From Pseudorasbora parva (taxonomy: Eukaryota > Chordata > Actinopteri > Cypriniformes > Gobionidae): 64,000 nt of DNA. Below, one piece after another: positions 1 to 27,482 of this stretch (the first letter of the stretch is position 1; each line of letters begins with the position of its first letter). Where the stretch lies: the NCBI RefSeq assembly GCF_024679245.1, contig NC_090180.1:10686507-10750506 (forward strand), given 5' to 3'. The position numbers and the translations under genes were made by a program. The notes beneath the pieces are model-generated. The model worked only from the letters and a program-made list of their open reading frames with translations. It ran no database searches and was not told the origin of the DNA.

Positions 1-300
1 CCGAAAATCCGTTTAAATACGTGAATAACTGTCGAAATTCTAATTCTGTTGGTGAACTCGGCGTCTCAGCGTCCCGTCCTCGCCGACTCTGCTTCTCTCC
101 TTTGTGTTAATTTCACTCAATTCGAGTTTAATCCGATCGATCCAGGCAGTCGCGTTCTCGTGTCCTCTCCTCTAGACACTCGCGCTCACCTTCCACAGGC
201 AGGGGGCGCGTGCATGACTTACTGGATAAACATGCGTGCGCGTGAGTGACCTCGCCGGGCTGTGTGTGACGCAAGTGACTTTTTTTTTATTTTACTTTCC
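1..300 (-). promoter_or_regulatory. CpG-rich block, possible promoter or first exon of the next gene (chd7 by synteny)
   Basis: CG dinucleotides are far denser here than in the AT-rich DNA that follows, which looks like a vertebrate CpG island cut by the window edge. In other vertebrates the gene downstream of RAB2A is CHD7 in the same orientation. Here that would place the chd7 5' end to the left of rab2a on the minus strand. A minus-strand GTGAGC donor-like site lies near 190. No coding exon was recognised, so the assignment rests on composition and synteny only. Confidence 0.3.
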
Positions 301-1070
301 AGGTCTTTATAAACATTACCTATTGTTTCGATACTGCGGATTTTCGTTTAAAATCAGTATTTATTTTTTTCACATCGTATTTCGACTTTTGAAACTTGTT
401 AGCGCTCGTTTACATGATATCTAACGTTAAGTCTTTTTAGTGAAATATGCATAGGCCTATGCTTGATATCTCATATTTAAGTTTGAAAGATTGTTTGTGC
501 GCTGAATGAAAAATGAATGAGTTCTTAATGCACTCCTGTTCTATATGTAAATAATATCTGCATGCAATGAAGTATTTGTTGTTATTTACTGGAATACCGT
601 GGCTCATTTTGTCTTTCACAGTTAAAAGAATTAACCACGATAATTAAACATTCTGTGCTTGCTTTCTTGAATCTGAGAAATGCTCCATTCATAACTGTAC
701 AATTATACGCAACCAAACAAGCGGAATTTACCTGAATCGTAAAACCACGAATCCCTGGTGGCGTCTGTACCCCGGATGCTCCTGTGTGCTTCTATACAAT
801 CTATACGCCTGCTGCACGCAAACATGCACAATCGGGTTGATGCATTCCTCTGGCACCTTCACACACGTTTTATCATAAGTTGTTACACGTTGTGGTTCAT
901 GTATTGTCGGATGATTTCGCAGCAACTCATTTTCTAAACTAAAACAACCATGTAAAGCAAGAAAACGGCAAAATACACGTTCTTAGACGCTTTATACATA
1001 TGCAACCCAACACAAAGCCCGTCCCGTCTTATTAAAAAAAATGCACATAGGCAAACTGAGTTTAGAAGGT
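301..1070. other. AT-rich intergenic DNA, no gene recognised
   Basis: There is no credible ORF, repeat or RNA gene. On the minus strand a donor-like CAG|GTAAAT occurs near 732, next to a moderately CpG-containing stretch (about 730-860). It could be a non-coding exon of the upstream neighbour, but nothing else supports that. Confidence 0.4.
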
Positions 1071-2455
1071 TTTATTATATTTTTTTCGTGATAGCATTTC
1101 ATTTTGAGAACACAGCAAATAAAGTCGAGGGTCACAAAGTTACTCCAGGTTTGGCTTTATCACACCCCTTTCACAACAGACAAGATGTTCACCATATATC
1201 TATTAACAACATAGTGCCAAGAGAAAGCAAGTCTTTACACAATCACTCAGACACCTAAATTAATGTGGATCTGCACTGACTTTACACAGCGGACTGCATT
1301 GGAAAAAAATAATTTTGAAGAGGAAAAAAAAAAATAGATATATTTATATGCATACAAATGCATGCATATGTGACGACTTTTATGGATATATAAGTACAGG
1401 CATGTATGTGTGAGTGTCTGTCTAATGGATAAGTGAGTCTAGCGTTATCATATGCAATATACGACTGCACGTAATTACTGAAATGATCCTGTGTAACATG
1501 AATATGTTATTGTTTTGATGTCCCAAAATCTTTTAAGGCAAACAGCAGATCTAGTTCTGGAGAGGTGATCCATATCTGGAGCCATGATTTTAGAACACAG
1601 GTAAACACAAATTTGGCATTAAAATAGGTATATAGAGCCAGAGTTTCTATACAGAGAGGAGGATCAGGGGCACTTATACGAGGGGTCAAGATGGCAGGAC
1701 CAAACTAAAATAAAAGAAGTAAAAGATTACCTTAAAATGGTGTCGAAGCGGTTTTGGAAATATCGCAATACTGTTGTAGTTTCAAGCTCTATTCATACAG
1801 TATAGAATTTAAGCAAATTCAGTACAGAATTCTAGCTCGGTCAACGTACATCAAAGCAAGAAATGATAACTATATATACAGAATGTGAATGATAAATACA
1901 GATTTAAAACAGTCCTGCTTTTTTTTTCTTCTTTTAACTTCTTCACTTTGATAACAGCTGTTCCTTTTTTTAGACCAGCTCTACGTTCCTTTTATTTTGA
2001 CTTCAGGGTTCACCACAGTTTTCATTAAATTCACCCACATAAACCGATTAAAATACTATAGATGACTTTGTAGTGTTTAATACAGTTCAGCTTGAAGTCA
2101 AATGGGCAAAAAACAAACAAACAAACAAAAAACAATTTGCTGAGAAACAAACATGAATATATTTACCATAATAACTCCAAAGCTCCTGCCTTTTTCCTTA
2201 CTAGTAACCATATAATGTCTTCTGTAGCCCAAACAGGCTTCAGGAGTTTGTCAGGAGGATTGAAGAGGACCTGGACTTTATAAATATTTTTTTTTGTTTT
2301 GTTTTGTTTTGTTTTGGACAGCCATCTAATATAAGATTTGAATCCCGGGCCTGGGCTGTGGGAGGTTAAGAAAATGTTAGTGAGCCCGACCAGTCCAGTA
2401 GAAACGTAAGGGGCGGAGAGGGGTGTGGAGGAGACTGGAGGGTAAAGGGTAGTGC
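1071..2455 (-). other. rab2a: rab2a 3' UTR (extent inferred)
   Basis: This is the DNA directly after the rab2a stop codon, read on the minus strand. AATAAA-type polyadenylation signals on the minus strand lie at 1991-1996 (UTR of roughly 480 nt) and 1071-1076 (roughly 1.4 kb). It contains an (AAAAC)n-like run near 2290-2316. No long ORF is present. Which signal is used cannot be told from sequence alone. Confidence 0.45.
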
Positions 2456-17186
<14,731 letters not shown>

Positions 17187-17480
17187 GGCCAACCGGTCCT
17201 GTGTCAACCTGTTCTGGCCTTACTAAAATGGCTCCTTGAAGCTAAAACCGCAGGGAAAGTGTGTGTGATATATGCCTTAGCTAAGCCAGCCCTTTTCTCT
17301 CCTCGACGGGAAGGAACAATAAACACCTCGAGCTCCAGCCGGTCTACGTCACACGTCCCGCCTTCGCCACGCACACAGAACAGAAGAGGTTGTGGACTTC
17401 ACCGGAAGTTCACACACCTAACGCTGTGTGTCAGGTCAATGTTCGCCCAGAGGACGAGTTTATTGTCCGCTAGACAGTTT

Positions 17481-17819
17481 GGAGAAGAATAGTTATCATT
17501 CTAAAGATTCAAACCTTGTATTGACCTCTCGAAAAGTGATCGTGAGGGAACTCCTGCATGTTGACACAGCAAAGCCGAATAGTCTCCCATCTAAAACCAA
17601 TATTAATCAACCACTTTTGAGCACTCTCAAAAAAAGAAAAAGACCAACAATTCCTTGTCCTTGGTGCAGTACAATTAAAGGAATCCTTCCTAATGTAGTT
17701 ATTTTCTTTTTTATAAAGCAATGTGCAAGACAGACAACAAACTAAGTAACACATAATGAATAAGAACACCAACATCATTTAAAAGCTAAAGAAAACAATT
17801 TTTTTTTTTAAAGAGATTT
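17481..17819. other. Intergenic DNA between rab2a promoter and first repeats
   Basis: It is mixed to AT-rich. The open frames on both strands have no recognisable similarity. Confidence 0.35.
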
Positions 17820-18320
17820 CAAAAGTGATAGGCAGGGAGCAGCCCTTGTGGTGGCAGGCTGTTCCACAACCTAGCCACCACCGAAAAGGCTCTATCTCCA
17901 CTATTCAGCCTTGTTCAGGAACCATGAGTAAGTTTTAATTACTGATTGTAAGACTCTGGAAGGGCTATCAGGATGCAGCAGTTCAGATTGGTAACATGGT
18001 GCAAGGTTGTGTAGACATTTGTACACAAATAGGATAAAAAAATGTTTTATCAAACCTGATATGAACCGGAAGCCAATGAAGAGATATGGCTACAGCACTT
18101 TGAACCAATTGTAGCTGGGTGACTTTGAGATGCCACAGTACAAAGAATTGCAATAGACATCCAATCGACATGTAATTAAAGTGTGTATTGCTATCTCAAG
18201 GGACTTTCCAGGAAGAAAATGTTTAATTTTAGAAAGGGGATGGAGCTTGTAGAAGCTAGAGGCAGCAACAGAGGAGTTAGCTGACTGTCAAGAAGGACAC
18301 CAAGGTTCAGTACAGAGTCT
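17820..18320. repeat. Old, diverged interspersed repeat
   Basis: Segments such as CAGGCTGTTCCACAACCTAG, ATGAACCGGAAGCCAATGAAG and ACACCAAGGTTC are typical of a widespread teleost repeat that I recognise only as a pattern. It is too diverged to give boundaries or a class. Confidence 0.35.
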
Positions 18321-18559
18321 GAAATAAAAGGTAACAGACTTCCTAAAATTTTGAGTTTAGAGTTATTAAACTTAAAATTGTCAGATGTGCAGTTAAATCA
18401 AAGGCAATAGTTCCTATTACTTGGCATAAAAGAAAAAAAAAACATTTTCTAAATACCTGTAGATCTTATTGTGAATAATTAATCTGTGCATGATTCGTTT
18501 TTTATTTTATTTATTTTTTGACCTTGTAATGTTTAATCAAAATGTCAGAACAGTGAAAA

Positions 18560-18830
18560 TGATAAAGTCACAGGTCTTCTTCAGTCAGCAGGGGCTTCTC
18601 AATTAGAAGGTTGAATCCTAAATCTACGACCTTCCTTATCCGGTCCTTCTGAGGCTTCTTAGTCCTTCTCAGCATTAGATGGTAGAATGAGACGTCTAGT
18701 AAGTGCACATGGCTATGTCAGGTTCTTGCCCATGCAGGTGTCTTGTTCCTTACTTAGTATGGAGAATTGAACCCGTAACCTACAAGTCTGACTCTATAAC
18801 CATTTGGCCAGACTGCCCAAAGTTACTTTC
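18560..18830 (-). mobile_element. tRNA-derived SINE (minus strand)
   Basis: Read on the minus strand from about 18828, TGGCCAAATGG matches an A box and GGTTCAATTC, about 33 nt further on, matches a B box. These are the two internal pol III promoter elements of a tRNA. The downstream roughly 200 bp is an unrelated body ending near 18560. A real tRNA would need an acceptor stem, which is absent. HAmo-like tRNA SINEs are known in cyprinids, but I cannot confirm the family. Confidence 0.5.
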
Positions 18831-19234
18831 AGAAATAATACAATACAGTGAATACTGCACAGCAAAAAACATGTTGGGAGATTTATCACCACGGGTGTTA
18901 AAATTATCACTTTCCGGGTGAACATACAGGTCCATCTTTGCTAGTGTTAAAACAACACTGATGAAAGTGTTCGTTATACAAACACTGTGTTAGTGTTTCT
19001 TTTTAGTCACTCAAGGTGTTGAGAAATGTATTACTCATAAGTGTACATTTAACACTTTATGGTGATTAATCTCACACACCCAGTGTATTTAATGTTTATT
19101 TAATGTAAATACTTAAATACTAAAATGGCACTGTGAATGAAATTTAAAACAATTTATATATATTATTTTATTTTTTCCCCAAAAAAATCAAGTGACTACA
19201 AATTTATTTGAATATTTATTGAAATTGTAATATA

Positions 19235-19300
19235 TCAATTCCATTACATTTATGTATTTGGCAGACACTTTTATCCAATGCGACTTACACTGCATTCAAT
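19235..19300. repeat. TTTATCCAAAGCGACTTAC-type repeat tail, copy 1
   Basis: The motif TTTGGCAGACACTTTTATCC followed by AATGCGACTTACACTGCATTC is a common fish repeat tail. The second copy (19612-19715) is only about 380 bp away, and a reversed copy lies at 46496-46530. Each is followed by CATTTTTNTCAGTTCTTGCTTTC-like sequence. Confidence 0.5.
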
Positions 19301-19611
19301 ACCATTTTTAATTAAAAAAAAAAACATTTTTGTCAGTTCTTGCTTTCGCCGGGAATCGCTACAGTAAAGCCATTGTTGTCACACATACAATTGAATAAAA
19401 CAATTTCTTGTTATACTCCAATGCTATAATATCTTACCATGATAAATCTCTACTGCGTTTCAAACAAGATTAAACAAAGAAACATTCCTCAAGTAATGTT
19501 TTAATTGAAAATACAAAAATTCAACATTGTATATATTAAATCAACCTTAATGTTAAAAAACTGTCTGGTTTGTAATTCATTCTGATAAAAAATACTATTC
19601 CTTTATAAATT

Positions 19612-19715
19612 AATACATTTACATTTGTCAGATGATTTTATCCAAAGCGACTTACATTGCATTCAATGTACGCATTTTTACATTTTGTCAGTTCTTGCTT
19701 TCCCAATTCATCGAT
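19612..19715. repeat. TTTATCCAAAGCGACTTAC-type repeat tail, copy 2
   Basis: It reads TTTATCCAAAGCGACTTACA then TTGCATTCAATGTACGC, and continues with TTTGTCAGTTCTTGCTTTC. It pairs with the copy at 19235, so the two may be a local duplication rather than two independent insertions. Confidence 0.5.
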
Positions 19716-20084
19716 CCCACGATCTTGGCGTTGATAGCGCTCCTCAAAATGATCCAAACACATAGTATCGTTCCTGTTAAAGAGACAAATTTGGTTAAAA
19801 CAAACACATTAAAAAAAATCTAAGATATAAAGTTTCAAACATCTTCAATCAACAAGCAGAGATACTTACATAGCCTGTCTTCCTTTCAGGATCGTTTAGG
19901 TTTGTAGAGTAAAAATGCCAAGGGCATACATAGATTGTGGCCTTAAGTGGTTTCCTTCTGCAATAATAAACAATATTCCATGAAACAAAAATCCTCCAAA
20001 GCAGAAAGCAAACTAAAAGACTCAAAATAATCAGGTCACTTTGTGTTTTACTTCAGGTTATTTTTATACCAATACCATAGACTG

Positions 20085-20610
20085 TAAAAAAATATGGACG
20101 TAGCGTCCGTGACGTCACCCATAGGATTCTGATAAGCCGTTCTGAAGCTGAAAGTATGGGCGAGCTGGGCGTTGCCATCTTGTGAGCGAGTCATCGCGTG
20201 TCACTCCCGGATAACAGAAAATGGGCAAAAAGGCGGGATGTGCGCGGAGCTGAGGTGACGCAATAACTATAGACGGCGGATAAATGGCTATCCACTTGTA
20301 ACCACGCCCTTAATTATGCAGAACCTTAAGGCTTTATATAACGTAAACGAATGAGTTATAAAAAAATTCACCCCCCTCAGAGTTGTCATGAAGATCAACA
20401 TTAGCCTTATAAACCAAAACCACAATTTGTACCAGGCTGTAAACATGTTTTTTTCTGCTTTAAAGTTGAGAATTTTAACATGGGGCTCAATGAGATTCTG
20501 CTCCCTTCTGGAGCCTGTCCCTAGTGGCCAGTTGAGGAATTGCAGTTTATATTACTTCCGTATTGGCTTCAAGAGAAATCGCGGGAGGTTGCCGCTTGAC
20601 CAATACATAG
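20085..20610 (+). mobile_element. Interspersed element of the GGACGTAGCGTCCGTGACGTC family, near complete
   Basis: It starts TATGGACGTAGCGTCCGTGA and runs through AAATGGCTATCCAC, ACCACGCCCTTAATTATGC, AAAAAATTCACCCCCCTC, CTAGTGGCCAGTTGAGGAA and ATTACTTCCGTATTGGCTTC. A second, interrupted copy occupies about 26050-27360. It is CpG-containing and non-coding; I recognise it as a common cyprinid repeat of unclear class. Confidence 0.55.
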
Positions 20611-20771
20611 CAAGAAAACGTTATATTCAAAACATAAGCACTACTGTTACAGATTTACAATGCTACAACTAGAAAAGGCTAGAACTAAGTTGTACAGAAA
20701 AAATCGCGCATGGAAGGGCACTAATGCATGTCTGCTCAACTAATACAAAATAAGACGAAAAATGTCAAATA

Positions 20772-20863
20772 GTATGAGTGTGCAATGTCGTGCAAACAGC
20801 GTATCATATGCACGCCAAAATGAGTTTTGGCGTATACATTCCACGACATTGCACACTCGTACT
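20772..20863. repeat. Imperfect foldback around CACGCCAAAATGAGTTTTGGCG
   Basis: GTATGAGTGTGCAATGTCGTG and the later CACGACATTGCACACTCGTAC are inverted. They are separated by an inner stem CGCCAAAA/TTTTGGCG. The whole is about 92 bp and can form a long cruciform. It may be a foldback mini-element or an inverted duplication. Confidence 0.6.
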
Positions 20864-21959
20864 CGATCTTGAGTTTCTATATATTGACTGAAGCAGTTCA
20901 TGAAGAAAAGCGTGTCCTACGATGTTTTCGACAGAGCGCTGTACAGAATGGTCGGCGTATGTTATCAAAGTACCACGAGAAGATTGCTAGAACACAGAGC
21001 ATTTCACTCGCAAAATGTTGCAGGCCGATCAGTATGCGCAGCGCCGACAATGATGGACCGTGCTATCCGTGGGTGCTCGGCCAGGGATCGAGCCCCGGCG
21101 TCAGAAAAGAAAAAAAAATTAAGAGCAATTAATTCATTCGATTAACGTCTGCTTTCTCATTTGAATGACATTTCAAAACACCAGAATTAACTCGTAGTTA
21201 CGGGGTGAAAGATATAAACGGTCTTATAAAGGTTGGAAGCCCTAAAGATTTAACGTTATGCCAAATGAGAAGAAATAACTATCCAAGTCCAGAGAGTTAA
21301 AAAATGACACATAATGTTAATGCTGCTACATTATTACAAAATTAGTACAACGAAATTAAGTCACTTACGTAAATCTCGTCCTCCATTAACGAATTTAGAG
21401 TGTTAGTGGGGGTTATTCAGTTATGTTAAACTGAATGGCGGATCAAAAGCGCGCTAAATTTAAACTGAGGTAAAAAAATAAAAATAAAAAAACGCTAACA
21501 GAGTTAAGTCAACCACATCGGCTACGTTATACAAGCTCATTAATAAATCACAAGTTGATAAGATAATAATACTATACTATACCTTGTCCTTGTAACCGTT
21601 GTGTGTGCAGGGAAATCCATAAAGATGGAGAGACCGAAGGATGAGCTGGGAAATTTAAAATGCTCTGCACATGCGCAGATGTTGATTGTTAACACCCAAA
21701 GGAAACACTGTGCTTTATCACCCAAAGGAAACACTTTGCTTTATCACTAAACAAGTGATAAAGCATATAATATTTGTAAATTAACACCAGATTTTATCAC
21801 TAGATGCCCAACACCAGGTTTTTATCCCTCAGTAATTTGCTGTGTGTCCGTGGTCTACAAGTGGTTTAGATTTTGGATAGTTTGGCATTAAGTGATCATA
21901 GCAAAACAACAGAAAACATAACACCTTCATCTCTAAATTTGTTTTTGTAAGGTACAAAA
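20864..21959. other. Intergenic DNA, no gene recognised
   Basis: Overlapping open frames near 20827-21145 are caused by a CG-containing repeat-like stretch. Tandem-like AACACTKTGCTTTATCACCC units occur near 21693-21750. Nothing supports a gene. Confidence 0.35.
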
Positions 21960-22135
21960 CCCTAAGGTACAAAACCGAAAAAGTACTAATATGTACCTTT
22001 AAAGTACTACTATATACCTTTAAGGTACTAATTTGCACTCTTAAAGTAATGATATGTACCTTCTAAGGTAATATGTACCATTTAGGGGTGAGTAAGGTAC
22101 AAAGATCTACGTTTTCACTTTTGTACCTTAAGGTA
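21955..22135. repeat. Degenerate tandem repeat of AAGGTAC units
   Basis: GGTACAAAACC, AGTACTAATATGTACCTTTA, AGTACTACTATATACCTTTA and similar units recur about every 25-30 bp. The units are partly palindromic because they contain GGTACC/AGTACT-like centres. It resembles a minisatellite block inside a larger cyprinid repeat. Confidence 0.5.
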
Positions 22136-22198
22136 CCGCCCCAATGACAGCACTGTACCTATTTTTGACAGCTGCCCTAATGACAAGATATCATAAGG

Positions 22199-22542
22199 CA
22201 GGGGTTGTCAAACTGGGGTCTGGGGACCACCAGGGGTCCTCCAGAAGGTTCTAAGGGGTCCACAGAAATTTGTGAAAGTTGCAATTATTGTGAAAGTTGC
22301 TTATACAAATCATTTTTAATTTAAAAATGTTCTTTTTCAGGTTTATACATCCAACATTAGCCAATTTAAGTTGGGAAACAATATGTTGTATTTATAATGT
22401 CACACTTATATGTATCTAACAGTTTAAATGTTTTTTCCTTATATACAAATATACGGTATAGATGGATTTTAGGAAGGGGGTCCCACATAACAGGTTCAAC
22501 ATATTTGGGGGTCCTTGGCATCATAACGTTTAAAAACCCCTG
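22199..22542. mobile_element. hAT-type MITE (CAGGGGTTGTC ends)
   Basis: It begins CAGGGGTTGTCAAACTGGGG and ends with the inverted AACCCCTG. The flanks TCATAAGG (22191-22198) and CCATAAGG (22543-22550) form a 7-of-8 target duplication. CAGGGG termini with an 8-bp duplication are classic hAT features. It is 344 bp and non-coding. Confidence 0.7.
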
Positions 22543-22550
22543 CCATAAGG

Positions 22551-23140
22551 TACATAATTCAATGTGTTGACAATTTCCACTGAAGCAGGATGACAGGGCA
22601 GGACATATCAAACAGCTCCTCCCCCCTTTTTTAAATAGCCAATAACATTTAGTAATCACAGCTCGGCCAGAGCCGTTGAGCCTAATCTCTAACCATTTCG
22701 CCATCTGATCTTCTCTATTTCGCTTTAAAATATAGCATTCTGTGCAGAATTCAAATGGATCTGATGCATTGTCTGGTCTTTGCCAATTCCCGCATATGAT
22801 CCGCTCTCTGCTTGTGTCTCTGGACCGGAGCAGCTGTGACAACCAGACTTCATTCATCACATTGCAAAATCCCCCTACTGCATTATATGCCATTCACCAT
22901 ATAGAAAATAGTAAATGTGAACAAGTGACCGATTTTATCCGCAGATTCAGCATCAATTTATCATGTAGGGGTGTGCTTCTATATAGAACATTTGATTGGA
23001 CAGGAAACCTGATGAGAAGCTGAAGAAAAGGGTAATGTCATCATTGATCATTTGATTTCACCCTGCAGCTCAGTCTGGAAACCTGTACATTCATTTCTAC
23101 TACTTCTGTTACAGATTGGCGGGAACCAATCACAGACTGG
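22551..23140. other. Intergenic DNA with opposed open frames, no gene supported
   Basis: A minus-strand open frame (22366-22893) and a plus-strand one (22742-23023) overlap. The former runs straight across a MITE and neither shows a domain. The segment may be part of an unrecognised repeat. Confidence 0.35.
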
Positions 23141-23146
23141 CTTATC

Positions 23147-23363
23147 GGTCAGGGTATATTCTGGCAAACCGTTTGCCAATCACGTCTAGCAATAGGCAAA
23201 GCAAACAGTTGTACACGCCGTATACGAACACATGATGGATAACTCGGCAAGCAAATCATTCGTTTACTTTTTCCCAGCGCGATTATTGATGAAGGAATTA
23301 AGTATAAGAGAATGAAGCAGCAAGAGGCGTGGTCAACAGTTAATAATTTCAAAGTTAAAGTTC
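23147..23363 (+). repeat. Left TIR of the 5.2-kb element
   Basis: This 217-bp terminal inverted repeat is identical to the reverse complement of 28165-28381 by base-by-base reading. An open frame of 67 codons within it appears in both copies simply because the sequences are identical. Confidence 0.9.
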
Positions 23364-23618
23364 GTAACTCAGCAATATACCATTATGCCACCTGAGCACG
23401 TGCAGCTGTAGCAAAGTATTATTGAAAGTATTAATTAAAATAAATAAATAACATTGAAGAATATTCTGTTTACTCCATTTATGACCATTTTTAAATGCCC
23501 ATACTTTATTTAAACAAAATTATTTTATTCAAGTAACCTAGAGGTTTTAATGAATATGTAGCTATCTATCTATAAAAATAGGATATTTGTTATGTACAAC
23601 TTTCTTATTGAATTATTG

Positions 23619-23619
<1 letters not shown>

Positions 23620-23713
<94 letters not shown>
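23620..23713. repeat. (AT)n microsatellite
   Basis: An uninterrupted AT run of about 94 bp inside the 5.2-kb element. It creates a spurious Tyr-Ile open frame. Confidence 0.95.
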
Positions 23714-23714
<1 letters not shown>

Positions 23715-23970
23715 CTAGCTACAACAGAGTGCAACAGTTTGTTCTGGAAGTAAAAACTAATTTTCTCCATAGGGAAATAGATTTTTAATAATATATTTGA
23801 AGCCTTTAAAGATAGGTCTGCTGTGGTATTTGCTCCTGCCGAAGCAATCAGTTTACATTACAACAGTAAAATATGCAGAAAATTAGAAATTCAATGCAAC
23901 AAAATAGCTCTTTAGATCTGCTCTCTCCCATGAAGCAATGCAAATAACAATTGTAATGTTTAGGTGCATA

Positions 23971-25049
<1,079 letters not shown>

Positions 25050-25050
<1 letters not shown>

Positions 25051-25480
25051 TCGGTGAACGTGATTTTGCCAAGTAAGATGCGTTCCTGGATCAACATCCT
25101 TTGTTGATCCTGGATCAACATTTAATTAACCAAACACAAGCCTCTGATGTCATCAGTGTGTGCCAAAATCACGTTCACCTACAGACTCATACCCACATGC
25201 CTGGTTCACTATCTCTCTGGGTATACATAGGCATGATTGTTCCTATGTATATCCTCTCCCCTTACACTAAACCTACCATCACACAAAACTTTCTGCATTT
25301 TTACATAAAAATAAATAAAAAATAAATAAATGAATTCCGTATGATTTATAAGCTTGTTTCCTCATGGGGACCGAAGAATGTCCCCGCAAGGACAAGGATT
25401 TAGGATATTGCCGTCTTTATAGGGACATTTTGTCCCCATAATGTAGAGTTTACCAGGCCACACACACACTTTGAACATAG
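25050..25480. repeat. Dispersed repeat with GGGGACC/GGTCCCC-type core, copy 1
   Basis: It contains GGTTCACTATCTCTCTGGG, CCTAAACC-like ACTAAACCTACCATCACAC, TTTCTGCATTTTTACATAAA, TATGATTTATAAGCTTGTTTC and ATGTCCCCGCAAGG. The same order of motifs is found at 62940-63215, with fragments at 46157-46480 and 63355-63430. Copies are regularly flanked by CA tracts. Confidence 0.6.
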
Positions 25481-25774
25481 TGGTTATAATCTGAAATAAA
25501 TAGCTTAATCGAAATAATCGAATAATCAAAAATGTACACCTTGCTTGTGAAAATAGTACCAAAGTGAATAAAAAAAAACTGTAATGTGTCCACAAATCCC
25601 TTTTCCCCTTAATTAACAAAAACCAATTCAACATAATACAATGTCATAGATTACTATTTTCCAGAGACACAACTTTGATAAATTAACCTCAAAACAGTTT
25701 CAAATGACTACATCTTACAAATGCAGATATTCAGATGAAATTACAAAATTAAAAAGAGCACCGCCATTCATAAA

Positions 25775-26030
25775 AGGTGCAGTGTGTACGTTTTAGCGGC
25801 ATCTAGTGGTGAGGTTGTGAATTGCAACCGCCCTCCACTCACCCCTCCTTTTTGAAACACATATGCTGCTCTCCACTATTAGACACGCACTTGCGAACTT
25901 CCCTAAGCACTTCCCCTCGGGGGAATCCCCGCCGCCATTTTGAAGTGCGTTCCACTTCGTGAAGTGGACAAGGGAAGTTTATACGGACAGACCCTTGCTC
26001 CCTCGATTTTGACCGAGTGAGTGAGTGTAT
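25775..26030. repeat. Fragment of the AAAGGTGCAGTGTGTA element
   Basis: The segment begins AAAAGGTGCAGTGTGTACG and carries TTTTAGCGGCATCTAGTGG, a start I recognise from a common fish TIR element. Its other end is not visible, so it is a fragment. Confidence 0.45.
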
Positions 26031-26049
26031 TTCATATGTACACTTCAGG

Positions 26050-27360
26050 CAGCTTCATATACCACAATAAAACGCGATTGTGACGTCACCGCATATCAAG
26101 TTTAATTTACCCCATCACAAACAACTCAATGATATTTTAATACATATAGAATGCTGCAATTAACGATTTTGTAAAGATGACTACGGCAGATAAATGGCTA
26201 TCCACCTATCACTCAAAGTAACCACGCCCTTAATTATGAAGAATTTTAAAGGGTTAGTTAACCCAAAAATGTAATGTATGTCATTAACTCCTCACCCTAA
26301 TGTCGTTCCACACCCGTAAGACCTCTGTTCATCTTCAGACACAGTTTAAGATATTTTATATTTAGTCTGAGAGCATATGCAACTGTATACACACTATACT
26401 GTCTACTGTACTGTACTGTACTGTACATGCGCGAGAGATCCACTTCCGGCGCTTTCCGCGGTTGCGCAGACTAAAACCAGAACGCGCGAATGTCACAACA
26501 GAAAACACGCACGCGCGCCCTCAGATCAGTCGGACGTAGTGGTGAACAAGAGGTAAAAACGATATAAATACTGTTCGTTTTCTCACACAAACCGCTGGTT
26601 TCGTGTCTTAGGCCATCAGTGTGTACTTCCGATGGGGGATTGTTTAATTTGGACTTCTCTGTGTATGCTCTTTGAGGTGGTGACCATAGACCTGCATTAT
26701 GTGAGGCACAGACAAGAACGGTTTGACCTAAAATTATCAAAATCGAAACTACTGGGGAAACAAATACTCCTACATCTCGGATGCCCATGAGGTAAGCTAA
26801 TACATATCAAAATTTAATTTCAAAGTGAACTATCCCTTTAATTAGAATCTCTTGAAGCATCGAAAATACATTTTGGTCCATTCATGATTCGGATCGCGTG
26901 TCAAACTGCCAAACTGTTGAAATCACGTGACATTGGTGATCCGAATCAGGACTCAATTCGCTGATTCATGACCGTTTGAATCTTTATTTGAGGTTTGAAA
27001 ACAAATGCGGAAGAGAAGACAATGCTGAATAAAGTCATAGTTTTTGTTATTTTTGGACCCAAATGTATTTTGGATGCTTCAAGAGACTCTAATTAACCCA
27101 CTGATGTCTCATATGGACTACTTTGATGATGTTTTTATTCCCTTTCTGGACATGGACAGTATAGTGTGCATACACTTAGATACGCTCTCAGACTAAATAT
27201 AAAATATCTTAAACTGTGTGTGAAGATGAACGGAGGTCTTACGGGTGTGGAACGACATTAGGGAGAGGAGTTAATGACATACATTTCATTTTTGTGTGAA
27301 CTAACCCTTTCGAGTTATAAAAAAAAAAATCACCCCTCTCACAGTTGTCATTAAGAGCTA
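26050..27360 (+). mobile_element. Second GGACGTAGCG-family copy, interrupted by a palindromic composite
   Basis: TGTGACGTCACCGCATAT, GATAAATGGCTATCCACC and ACCACGCCCTTAATTATG on the left, and GAGTTATAAAA...CACCCCTCTCACAGTTGTC on the right, match consecutive parts of the 20085-20610 element. The composite at 26250-27308 separates them. This dates the composite as younger than this copy. Confidence 0.55.
26250..27308. mobile_element. Large palindromic TTAA-type composite element
   Basis: The outer arms of about 150 bp are inverted. The left arm starts AGGGTTAGTTAACCCAAAAA. The right arm ends with the mirrored AACTAACCCT. TTAA precedes the left end; TTCG, probably a mutated TTAA, follows the right. 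A further inverted pair (TTAGAATCTCTTGAAGCATC at 26842 and its mirror near 27073-27092) lies within. The inner left boundary AACTATCCCT|TTAA at 26828-26841 shows that the left part (26250-26837) has the structure of a complete element itself. Confidence 0.6.
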
Positions 27361-27368
27361 GAGCATTA

Positions 27369-27482
<114 letters not shown>

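Noticed and set aside
18755..18828. A tRNA gene on the minus strand
   Set aside because: A and B boxes are present but no acceptor or anticodon stem pairs convincingly. It reads on into a SINE body.
22366..22893. 175-codon minus-strand open frame
   Set aside because: It crosses the boundary of a hAT MITE and shows no domain; probably chance.
23149..23352. 67-codon open frame identical to one at 28176-28379, suggesting a duplicated small gene
   Set aside because: The frames are identical only because they lie in the perfect inverted repeats of one transposon. There is no start context, domain or codon bias.
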